DNA of 64,000 bases from Limnomonas spitsbergensis (Eukaryota; Chlorophyta; Chlorophyceae; Chlamydomonadales). The notes below the pieces were generated by a model. The model was not told the origin of the DNA. It saw only the letters and a list, made by a program, of their open reading frames with translations, and made no database searches. Shown here piece after piece: positions 40,101 to 52,100 of this stretch (position 1 is its first letter; each line of letters starts with the position of its first letter). The translations under genes and the position numbers were made by a program. The stretch spans positions 2,020,001 to 2,084,000 of the forward strand of contig JAYJMM010000036.1 in the NCBI GenBank assembly GCA_037349105.1. The letters run 5' to 3'.

Positions 40101-43100
40101 TCCCTGCCCTCTGCCCTCTGGTTGCTGCATCCCTGCCCTCTGCCCTCTGCTTGCTGCATCCCTGCCCTCTGCCCTCTGCTTGCTGCATCCCTGCCCTCTG
40201 CCCTCTGGTTGCTGCATCCCTGCCCTCTGCCCTCTGCTTGCTGCATCCCTGCCCTCTGCCCTCTGCTTGCTGCATCCCTGCCATCTGCCCTCTGCTTGCT
40301 GCATCCCTGCCCTCTGCCCTCTGCTTGCTGCATCCCTGCCCTCTGCCCTCTGGTTGCTGCATCCCTGCCCTCTGCCCTCTGGTTGCTGCATCCATGCCCT
40401 CTGCCCTCTGCTTGCTACATCCCTGCCCTCTGCCCTCTGCTTGCTGCATCTCTGCCCTCTGCCCTCTGCTTGCTGCATCCCTGCCCTCTGCCCTCTGCTT
40501 GCTGCATCCCTGCCCTCTGCCCTCTGCTTGCTGCATCCCTGCCCTCTGCCCTCTGCTTGCTGCATCTCTGCCCTCTGCCCTCTGCTTGCTACATCCCTGC
40601 CCTCTGCCCTCTGCTTGCTACATCCCTGCCCTCTGCCCTCTGCTTGCTACATCCCTGCCCTCTGCCCTCTGGTTGCTACATCTCTGCCCTCTGCCCTCTG
40701 CTTGCTGCATCCCTGCCCTCTGCCCTCTGCTTGCTGCATCCATGCCCTCTGCTTGCTGCATCCCTGCCCTCTGCCCTCTGCTTGCTACATCCCTGCCCTC
40801 TGCCCTCTGCTTGCTGCATCTCTGCCCTCTGCCCTCTGCTTGCTGCATCCCTGCCCTCTGCCGTCTGTTTGCTACATCCCTGCCCTCTGCCGTCTGCTTG
40901 CTACATCCCTGCCCTCTGCCCTCTGCTTGCTGCATCTCTGCCCTCTGCCCTCTGGTTGCTGCATCCCTGCCCTCTGCCCTCTGCTTGCTGCATCTCTGCC
41001 CTATGCCCTCTGCTTGCTGCATCCCTGCCCTCTGCCCTCTGCTTGCTACATCTCTGCCCTCTGCCCTCTGCCCTCTGCTTGCTACATCCCTGCCCTCTGC
41101 CCTCTGCTTGCTGCATCCCTGCCCTCTGCCCTCTGCTTGCTGCATCCCTGCCCTCTGCCCCCTGCTTGCTACATCTCTGCCCTCTACTTGCTGCATCCCT
41201 GTCCTCTGCCCTCTGCTTGCTGCATCTCTGCCCTCTACCCTCTGCTTGCTACATCTCTGCCCTCTGCCCTCTGCTTGCTGCATCCCTGCCCTCTGCCCTC
41301 TGGTTGCTACATCTCTGCCCTCTGCCCTCTGCTTGCTGCATCCCTGCCCTCTGCCCTCTGCTTGCTGCATCCATGCCCTCTGCTTGCTGCATCCCTGCCC
41401 TCTGCCCTCTGCTTGCTACATCTCTGCCCTCTGCTGTCTGCTTGCTGCATTCCTGCCCTCTGCCCTCTGCCCTCTGCTTGCTGCATCCCTGCCCTCTGCC
41501 CTCTGCTTGCTACATCCCTGCCCTCTGCCCTCTGGTTGCTGCATCCCTGCCCTCTGCCCTCTGCTTGCTACATCTCTGCCCTCTGCCCTCTGCTTGCTGC
41601 ATCCCTGCCCTCTGCCCTCTGCCCTCTGCTTGCTGCATCCCTGCCCTCTGCCCTCTGCCCTCTGCTTGCTGCATCCCTGCCCTCTGCCCTCTGCTTGCTA
41701 CATCTCTGCCCTCTGCCCTCTGCTTGCTGCATCCCTGCCCTCTGCCCTCTGCTTGCTGCATCTCTGCCCGCTGCCCTCTGCTTGCTGCATCCCTGCCCTC
41801 TGCCCTCTCCTTGCTACATCCCTGCCCTCTGCCCTCTGCTTGCTGCATCCCTGCCCTCTGCCCTCTGCTTGCTGCATCCCTGCCCTCTGCCCTCTGCTTG
41901 CTACATCTCTGCCCTCTGCCCTCTGCTTGCTGCATCCCTGCCCTCTGCCCTCTGCTTGCTACATCCCTGCCCTCTGCCCTCTGCTTGCTGCATCCCTGCC
42001 CTCTGCCCTCTGCTTGCTGCATCCCTGCCCTCTGCCCTCTGCTTGCTACATCCCTGCCCTCTGCCCTCTGCTTGCTGCATCCCTGCCCTCTGCCCTCTGC
42101 CCTCTGCTTGCTGCATCTCTGCCCTCTGCCCTCTGCTTGCTGCATCCCTGCCCTCTGCCCTCTGCTTGCTACATCCCTGCCCTCTGCCCTCTGCTTGCTA
42201 CATCCCTGCCCTCTGCCCTCTGCTTGCTGCATCCCTGCCCTCTGCCCTCTGCTTGCTGCATCTCTGCCCTCTGCCCTCTGCTTGCTACATCCCTGCCCTC
42301 TGCCCTCTGCTTGCTGCATCCCTGCCATCTGCCCTCTGCTTGCTGCATCCCTGCCCACTTCCCTCTGCTTGCTGCATCCCTGCCCTCTGCCCTCTGCTTG
42401 CTACATCTCTGCCCTCTGCCGTCTGGTTGCTGCATTCCTGCCCTCTGCCCTCTGCTTGCTGCATCCCTGCCCTCTGCCCTCTGCTTGCTACATCCCTGCC
42501 CTCTGCCCTCTGGTTGCTGCATCCCTGCCCTCTGCCCTCTGCTTGCTACATCTCTGCCCTCTGCCGTCTGCTTGCTGCATCCCTGCACTCTGCCCTCTGC
42601 TTGCTGCATCTCTGCCCTCTGCCCTCTGGTTGCTGCATCCCTGCCCTCTGCCCTCTGCTTGCTGCATCCCTGCCCTCTGCCCTCTGCTTGTTGCATCCCT
42701 GCCCTCTGCCCTCTGCTTGCTGCATCTCTGCCCTCTGCCCTCTGCTTGTTGCATCCCTGCCCTCTGCCCTCTGCTTGCTGCATCCCTGCCCTCTGCCCTC
42801 TGCTTGCTGCATCCCTGTCCTCTACCCTCTGCTTGCTGCATCTCTGCCCTCTGCCCTCTGCCCTCTGCATCTCTGCCCTCTGCCCTCTGCTTGCTACATC
42901 TCTGCCCTCTGCTTGCTGCATCCCTGCCCTCTGCCCTCTGCTTGCTACATCTCTGCCCTCTGCCCTCTGCTTGCTACATCTCTGCCCTCTGCCCTCTGCC
43001 CTCTGCTTGCTGCATCCCTGCCCTCTGCCCTCTGCTTGCTACATCCCTGCCCTCTGCCCTCTGGTTGCTGCATCCCTGCCCTCTGCCCTCTGCTTGCTAC

Positions 43101-46100
43101 ATCTCTGCCCTCTGCCGTCTGCTTGCTGCATCCCTGCCCTCTGCCCTCTGCCCTCTGCTTGCTGCATCCCTGCCCTCTGCCCTCTGCTTGCTACATCTCT
43201 GCCCTCTGCCCTCTGCTTGCTGCATCCCTGCCCTCTGCCCTCTGCTTGCTGCATCTCTGCCCTCTGCCCTCTGCTTGCTGCATCCCTGCCCTCTGCCCTC
43301 TCCTTGCTACATCCCTGCCCTCTGCCCTCTGCTTGCTGCATCCCTGCCCTCTGCCATCTGCTTGCTGCATCTCTTCCCTCTGCCCTCTGCTTGCTGCATC
43401 CCTGCCCTCTGCCCTCTGGTTGCTGCATCCCTGCCCTCTGCCCTCTGTTTGCTGCATCCCTGCCCTCTGCCCTCTGCTTGCTGCATCCCTGCCCTCTGCC
43501 CTCTGCTTGCTGCATCCCTGCCCTCTGGTTGCTGCATCCCTGCCCTCTGCCCTCTGGTTGCTGCATCCCTGCCCTCTGCCCTCTGCTTGCTGCATCCCTG
43601 CCCTCTGCCCTCTGCTTGCTGCATCCCTGCCCTCTGCTTGCTGCATCCCTGCCCTCTGCCCTCTGGTTGCTGCATCCCTGCCCTCTGCCCTCTGCTTGCT
43701 GCATCCCTGCCCTCTGCCCTCTGCTTGCTGCATCCCTGCCATCTGCCCTCTGCTTGCTGCATCCCTGCCCTCTGCCCTCTGCTTGCTGCATCCCTGCCCT
43801 CTGCCCTCTGCTTGCTGCATCCCTGCCCTCTGCCCTCTGGTTGCTGCATCCATGCCCTCTGCCCTCTGCTTGCTACATCCCTGCCCTCTGCCCTCTGCTT
43901 GCTGCATCTCTGCCCTCTGCCCTCTGCTTGCTGCATCCCTGCCCTCTGCCCTCTGCTTGCTGCATCCCTGCCCTCTGCCCTCTGCTTGCTGCATCCCTGC
44001 CCTCTGCCCTCTGCTTGCTGCATCTCTGCCCTCTGCCCTCTGCTTGCTACATCCCTGCCCTCTGCCCTCTGCTTGCTACATCCCTGCCCTCTGCCCTCTG
44101 CTTGCTACATCCCTGCCCTCTGCCCTCTGGTTGCTACATCTCTGCCCTCTGCCCTCTGCTTGCTGCATCCCTGCCCTCTGCCCTCTGCTTGCTGCATCCA
44201 TGCCCTCTGCTTGCTGCATCCCTGCCCTCTGCCCTCTGCTTGCTACATCCCTGCCCTCTGCCCTCTGCTTGCTGCATCTCTGCCCTCTGCCCTCTGCTTG
44301 CTGCATCCCTGCCCTCTGCCGTCTGTTTGCTACATCCCTGCCCTCTGCCGTCTGCTTGCTACATCCCTGCCCTCTGCCCTCTGCTTGCTGCATCTCTGCC
44401 CTCTGCCCTCTGGTTGCTGCATCCCTGCCCTCTGCCCTCTGCTTGCTGCATCTCTACCCTCTGCCCTCTGCTTGCTGCATCCCTGCCCTCTGCCCCCTGC
44501 TTGCTACATCTCTGCCCTCTACTTGCTGCATCCCTGCCCTCTGCCCTCTGCTTGCTGCATCTCTGCCCTCTGCCCTCTGCTTGCTACATCTCTGCCCTCT
44601 GCCCTCTGCTTGCTGCATCCCTGCCCTCTGCCCTCTGCTTGCTGCATCTCTGCCCTCTGCCCTCTGCTTGCTGCATCTCTGCCCTCTGCCCTCTGCTTGC
44701 TGCATCCCTGCCCTCTGCCCTCTGCTTGCTGCATCCCTGCCCTCTGCCCTCTGCCCTCTGCTTGCTGCATCTCTGCCCTCTGCCCTCTGCTTGCTGCATC
44801 CCTGCCCTCTGCCCTCTGCTTGCTACATCCCTGCCCTCTGCCCTCTGCTTGCTACATCCCTGCCCTCTGCCCTCTGCTTGCTGCATCCCTGCCCTCTGCC
44901 CTCTGCTTGCTGCATCTCTGCCCTCTGCCCTCTGCTTGCTACATCCCTGCCCTCTGCCCTCTGCTTGCTGCATCCCTGCCATCTGCCCTCTGCTTGCTGC
45001 ATCCCTGCCCACTTCCCTCTGCTTGCTGCATCCCTGCCCTCTGCCCTCTGCTTGCTACATCTCTGCCCTCTGCCGTCTGGTTGCTGCATTCCTGCCCTCT
45101 GCCCTCTGCTTGCTGCATCCCTGCCCTCTGCCCTCTGCTTGCTACATCCCTGCCCTCTGCCCTCTGGTTGCTGCATCCCTGCCCTCTGCCCTCTGCTTGC
45201 TACATCTCTGCCCTCTGCTGTCTGCTTGCTGCATCCCTGCACTCTGCCCTCTGCTTGCTGCATCTCTGCCCTCTGCCCTCTGGTTGCTGCATCCCTGCCC
45301 TCTGCCCTCTGCTTGCTGCATCCCTGCCCTCTGCCCTCTGCTTGCTGCATCCCTGCCCTCTGCCCTCTGCTTGCTGCATCTCTGCCCTCTGCCCTCTGCT
45401 TGCTGCATCCCTGCCCTCTGCCCTCTGCTTGCTGCATCCCTGCCCTCTGCCCTCTGCTTGCTGCATCCCTGTCCTCTACCCTCTGCTTGCTGCATCTCTG
45501 CCCTCTGCCCTCTGCCCTCTGCATCTCTGCCCTCTGCCCTCTGCTTGCTACATCTCTGCCCTCTGCTTGCTGCATCCCTGCCCTCTGCCCTCTGCTTGCT
45601 ACATCTCTGCCCTCTGCCCTCTGCTTGCTACATCTCTGCCCTCTGCCCTCTGCCCTCTGCTTGCTGCATCCCTGCCCTCTGCCCTCTGTTTGCTACATCC
45701 CTGCCCTCTGCCCTCTGGTTGCTGCATCCCTGCCCTCTGCCCTCTGCTTGCTACATCTCTGCCCTCTGCCGTCTGCTTGCTGCATCCCTGCCCTCTGCCC
45801 TCTGCTTGCTGCATCCCTGCCCTCTGCCCTCTGCCCTCTGCTTGCTGCATCCCTGCCCTCTGCCCTCTGCTTGCTACATCTCTGCCCTCTGCCCTCTGCT
45901 TGCTGCATCCCTGCCCTCTGCCCTCTGCTTGCTGCATCTCTGCCCTCTGCCCTCTGCTTGCTACATCCCTGCCCTCTGCCCTCTCCTTGCTACATCCCTG
46001 CCCTCTGCCCTCTGCTTGCTGCATCCCTGCCCTCTGCCATCTGCTTGCTGCATCTCTTCCCTCTGCCCTCTGCTTGCTGCATCCCTGCCCTCTGCCCTCT

Positions 46101-49100
46101 GGTTGCTGCATCCCTGCCCTCTGCCCTCTGTTTGCTGCATCCCTGCCCTCTGCCCTCTGCTTGCTGCATCCCTGCCCTTTGCCCTCTGCTTGCTGCATCC
46201 CTGCCCTCTGGTTGCTGCATCCCTGCCCTCTGCCCTCTGGTTGCTGCATCCCTGCCCTCTGCCCTCTGCTTGCTGCATCCCTGCCCTCTGCCCTCTGCTT
46301 GCTGCATCCCTGCCCTCTGCCCTCTGGTTGCTGCATCCCTGCCCTCTGCCCTCTGCTTGCTGCATCCCTGCCCTCTGCCCTCTGCTTGCTACATCCCTGC
46401 CCTCTGCCCTCTGCTTGCTACATCCCTGCCCTCTGCCCTCTGCTTGCTGCATCCCTGCCCTCTGCCCTCTGGTTGCTGCATCCCTGCCCTCTGCCCTCTG
46501 GTTGCTGCATCCATGCCCTCTGCCCTCTGCTTGCTACATCCCTGCCCTCTGCCCTCTGCTTGCTGCATCTCTGCCCTCTGCCCTCTGCTTGCTGCATCCC
46601 TGCCCTCTGCCCTCTGCTTGCTGCATCCCTGCCCTCTGCCCTCTGCTTGCTGCATCCCTGCCCTCTGCCCTCTGCTTGCTGCATCTCTGCCCTCTGCCCT
46701 CTGCTTGCTACATCCCTGCCCTCTGCCCTCTGCTTGCTACATCCCTGCCCTCTGCCCTCTGCTTGCTACATCCCTGCCCTCTGCCCTCTGGTTGCTACAT
46801 CTCTGCCCTCTGCCCTCTGCTTGCTGCATCCCTGCCCTCTGCCCTCTGCTTGCTGCATCCATGCCCTCTGCTTGCTGCATCCCTGCCCTCTGCCCTCTGC
46901 TTGCTACATCCCTGCCCTCTGCCCTCTGCTTGCTGCATCTCTGCCCTCTGCCCTCTGCTTGCTGCATCCCTGCCCTCTGCCGTCTGTTTGCTACATCCCT
47001 GCCCTCTGCCGTCTGCTTGCTACATCCCTGCCCTCTGCCCTCTGCTTGCTGCATCTCTGCCCTCTGCCCTCTGGTTGCTGCATCCCTGCCCTCTGCCCTC
47101 TGCTTGCTGCATCTCTGCCCTATGCCCTCTGCTTGCTGCATCCCTGCCCTCTGCCCTCTGCTTGCTACATCTCTGCCCTCTGCCCTCTGCCCTCTGCTTG
47201 CTACATCCCTGCCCTCTGCCCTCTGCTTGCTGCATCCCTGCCCTCTGCCCTCTGCTTGCTGCATCCCTGCCCTCTGCCCCCTGCTTGCTACATCTCTGCC
47301 CTCTACTTGCTGCATCCCTGTCCTCTGCCCTCTGCTTGCTGCATCTCTGCCCTCTACCCTCTGCTTGCTACATCTCTGCCCTCTGCCCTCTGCTTGCTGC
47401 ATCCCTGCCCTCTGCCCTCTGCTTGCTACATCTCTGCCCTCTGCCCTCTGCTTGCTGCATCCCTGCCCTCTGCCCTCTGCTTGCTGCATCCATGCCCTCT
47501 GCTTGCTGCATCCCTGCCCTCTGCCCTCTGCTTGCTACATCTCTGCCCTCTGCTGTCTGCTTGCTGCATTCCTGCCCTCTGCCCTCTGCCCTCTGCTTGC
47601 TGCATCCCTGCCCTCTGCCCTCTGCTTGCTACATCCCTGCCCTCTGCCCTCTGGTTGCTGCATCCCTGCCCTCTGCCCTCTGCTTGCTACATCTCTGCCC
47701 TCTGCCCTCTGCTTGCTGCATCCCTGCCCTCTGCCCTCTGCCCTCTGCTTGCTGCATCCCTGCCCTCTGCCCTCTGCCCTCTGCTTGCTGCATCCCTGCC
47801 CTCTGCCCTCTGCTTGCTACATCTCTGCCCTCTGCCCTCTGCTTGCTGCATCCCTGCCCTCTGCCCTCTGCTTGCTGCATCTCTGCCCGCTGCCCTCTGC
47901 TTGCTGCATCCCTGCCCTCTGCCCTCTCCTTGCTACATCCCTGCCCTCTGCCCTCTGCTTGCTGCATCCCTGCCCTCTGCCCTCTGCTTGCTGCATCCCT
48001 GCCCTCTGCCCTCTGCTTGCTACATCTCTGCCCTCTGCCCTCTGCTTGCTGCATCCCTGCCCTCTGCCCTCTGCTTGCTACATCCCTGCCCTCTGCCCTC
48101 TGCTTGCTGCATCCCTGCCCTCTGCCCTCTGCTTGCTGCATCCCTGCCCTCTGCCCTCTGCTTGCTACATCCCTGCCCTCTGCCCTCTGCTTGCTGCATC
48201 CCTGCCCTCTGCCCTCTACCCTCTGCTTGCTGCATCTCTGCCCTCTGCCCTCTGCTTGCTGCATCCCTGCCCTCTGCCCTCTGCTTGCTACATCCCTGCC
48301 CTCTGCCCTCTGCTTGCTACATCCCTGCCCTCTGCCCTCTGCTTGCTGCATCCCTGCCCTCTGCCCTCTGCTTGCTGCATCTCTGCCCTCTGCCCTCTGC
48401 TTGCTACATCCCTGCCCTCTGCCCTCTGCTTGCTGCATCCCTGCCATCTGCCCTCTGCTTGCTGCATCCCTGCCCACTTCCCTCTGCTTGCTGCATCCCT
48501 GCCCTCTGCCCTCTGCTTGCTACATCTCTGCCCTCTGCCGTCTGGTTGCTGCATTCCTGCCCTCTGCCCTCTGCTTGCTGCATCCCTGCCCTCTGCCCTC
48601 TGCTTGCTACATCCCTGCCCTCTGCCCTCTGGTTGCTGCATCCCTGCCCTCTGCCCTCTGCTTGCTACATCTCTGCCCTCTGCCGTCTGCTTGCTGCATC
48701 CCTGCACTCTGCCCTCTGCTTGCTGCATCTCTGCCCTCTGCCCTCTGCTTGCTGCATCCCTGCCCTCTGCCCTCTGCTTGCTGCATCCCTGCCCTCTGCC
48801 CTCTGCTTGTTGCATCCCTGCCCTCTGCCCTCTGCTTGCTGCATCTCTGCCCTCTGCCCTCTGCTTGTTGCATCCCTGCCCTCTGCCCTCTGCTTGCTGC
48901 ATCCCTGCCCTCTGCCCTCTGCTTGCTGCATCCCTGTCCTCTACCCTCTGCTTGCTGCATCTCTGCCCTCTGCCCTCTGCCCTCTGCATCTCTGCCCTCT
49001 GCCCTCTGCTTGCTACATCTCTGCCCTCTGCTTGCTGCATCCCTGCCCTCTGCCCTCTGCTTGCTACATCTCTGCCCTCTGCCCTCTGCTTGCTACATCT

Positions 49101-52100
49101 CTGCCCTCTGCCCTCTGCCCTCTGCTTGCTGCATCCCTGCCCTCTGCCCTCTGCTTGCTACATCCCTGCCCTCTGCCCTCTGGTTGCTGCATCCCTGCCC
49201 TCTGCCCTCTGCTTGCTACATCTCTGCCCTCTGCCGTCTGCTTGCTGCATCCCTGCCCTCTGCCCTCTGCCCTCTGCTTGCTGCATCCCTGCCCTCTGCC
49301 CTCTGCTTGCTACATCTCTGCCCTCTGCCCTCTGCTTGCTGCATCCCTGCCCTCTGCCCTCTGCTTGCTGCATCTCTGCCCTCTGCCCTCTGCTTGCTGC
49401 ATCCCTGCCCTCTGCCCTCTCCTTGCTACATCCCTGCCCTCTGCCCTCTGCTTGCTGCATCCCTGCCCTCTGCCATCTGCTTGCTGCATCTCTTCCCTCT
49501 GCCCTCTGCTTGCTGCATCCCTGCCCTCTGCCCTCTGGTTGCTGCATCCCTGCCCTCTGCCCTCTGTTTGCTGCATCCCTGCCCTCTGCCCTCTGCTTGC
49601 TGCATCCCTGCCCTTTGCCCTCTGCTTGCTGCATCCCTGCCCTCTGGTTGCTGCATCCCTGCCCTCTGCCCTCTGCTTGCTGCATCCCTGCCCTCTGCCC
49701 TCTGCTTGCTGCATCCCTGCCCTCTGCCCTCTGCTTGCTGCATCCCTGCCCTCTGCTTGCTGCATCCCTGCCCTCTGCCCTCTGGTTGCTGCATCCCTGC
49801 CCTCTGCCCTCTGCTTGCTGCATCCCTGCCCTCTGCCCTCTGCTTGCTGCATCCCTGCCCTCTGCCCTCTGCTTGCTGCATCCCTGCCCTCTGCCCTCTG
49901 CTTGCTGCATCCCTGCCCTCTGCCCTCTGCTTGCTGCATCCCTGCCCTCTGCCCTCTGGTTGCTGCATCCATGCCCTCTGCCCTCTGCTTGCTACATCCC
50001 TGCCCTCTGCCCTCTGCTTGCTGCATCTCTGCCCTCTGCCCTCTGCTTGCTGCATCCCTGCCCTCTGCCCTCTGCTTGCTGCATCCCTGCCCTCTGCCCT
50101 CTGCTTGCTGCATCCCTGCCCTCTGCCCTCTGCTTGCTGCATCTCTGCCCTCTGCCCTCTGCTTGCTACATCCCTGCCCTCTGCCCTCTGCTTGCTACAT
50201 CCCTGCCCTCTGCCCTCTGCTTGCTACATCCCTGCCCTCTGCCCTCTGGTTGCTACATCTCTGCCCTCTGCCCTCTGCTTGCTGCATCCCTGCCCTCTGC
50301 CCTCTGCTTGCTGCATCCATGCCCACTGCTTGCTGCATCCCTGCCCTCTGCCCTCTGCTTGCTACATCCCTGCCCTCTGCCCTCTGCTTGCTGCATCTCT
50401 GCCCTCTGCCCTCTGCTTGCTGCATCCCTGCCCTCTGCCGTCTGTTTGCTACATCCCTGCCCTCTGCCGTCTGCTTGCTACATCCCTGCCCTCTGCCCTC
50501 TGCTTGCTGCATCTCTGCCCTCTGCCCTCTGGTTGCTGCATCCCTGCCCTCTGCCCTCTGCTTGCTACATCTCTACCCTCTGCCCTCTGCTTGCTGCATC
50601 CCTGCCCTCTGCCCCCTGCTTGCTACATCTCTGCCCTCTACTTGCTGCATCCCTGCCCTCTGCCCTCTGCTTGCTGCATCTCTGCCCTCTGCCCTCTGCT
50701 TGCTACATCTCTGCCCTCTGCCCTCTGCTTGCTGCATCCCTGCCCTCTGCCCTCTGCTTGCTGCATCTCTGCCCTCTGCCCTCTGCTTGCTGCATCCCTG
50801 CCCTCTGCCCTCTGCTTGCTACATCTCTGCCCTCTGCCCTCTGCCCTCTGCTTGCTGCATCTCTGCCCTCTGCCCTCTGCTTGCTGCATCCCTGCCCTCT
50901 GCCCTCTGCTTGCTGCATCCCTGCCCTCTGCCCTCTGCTTGCTGCATCCCTGCCCTCTGCTCTCTGCTTGCTGCATCCCTGCCCTTTTCCCTCTGCTTGC
51001 TGCATCCCTGCCCTCTGGTTGCTGCATCCCTGCCCTCTGCCCTCTGCTTGCTGCATCCCTGCCCTCTGCCCTCTGCTTGCTGCATCCCTGCCCTCTGCTT
51101 GCTGCATCCCTGCCCTCTGCCCTCTGCTTGCTGCATCCCTGCCCTCTGCCCTCTGCTTGCTGCATCCCTGCCCTCTGCCCTCTGCTTGCTGCATCCCTGC
51201 CCTCTGCCCTCTGCTTGCTGCATCCCTGCCCTCTGCTTGCTGCATCCCTGCCCTCTGCCCTCTGGTTGCTGCATCCCTGCCCTCTGCCCTCTGCTTGCTG
51301 CATCCCTGCCCTCTGCCCTCTGCTTGCTGCATCCCTGCCCTCTGGTTGCTGCATCCCTGCCCTCTGCCCTCTGGTTGCTGCATCCCTGCCCTCTGCCCTC
51401 TGCTTGCTGCATCCCTGCCCTCTGCCCTCTGCTTGCTGCATCCCTGCCCTCTGCTTGCTGCATCCCTGCCCTCTGCCCTCTGGTTGCTGCATCCCTGCCC
51501 TCTGCCCTCTGCTTGCTACATCCCTGCCCTCTGCCCTCTGCTTGCTACATCCCTGCCCTCTGCCGTCTGCTTGCTGCATCTCTGCCCTCTGCCCTCTGCT
51601 TGCTGCATCCCTGCCCTCTGCCCTCTGCTTGCTGCATCTCTGCCCTCTGCCCTCTGCTTGCTACATCTCTGCCCTCTGCCCTCTGGTTGCTACATCCCTG
51701 CCCTCTGCCCTCTGGTTGCTGCATCTCTGCCCTCTGCCCTCTGCTTGCTGCATCCCTGCCCTCTGCCGTCTGCTTGCTGCATCCCTGCCCTCTGCCCTCT
51801 GCTTGCTACATCTCTGCCCTCTGCTGTCTGCTTGCTGCATTCCTGCCCTCTGCCCTCTGCCCTCTGCTTGCTGCATCCCTGCCCTCTGCCCTCTGCTTGC
51901 TACATCCCTGCCCTCTGCCCTCTGGTTGCTGCATCCCTGCCCTCTGCCCTCTGCTTGCTACATCTCTGCCCTCTGCCCTCTGCTTGCTGCATCCCTGCCC
52001 TCTGCCCTCTGCCCTCTGCTTGCTGCATCCCTGCCCTCTGCCCTCTGCCCTCTGCTTGCTGCATCCCTGCCCTCTGCCCTCTGCTTGCTACATCTCTGCC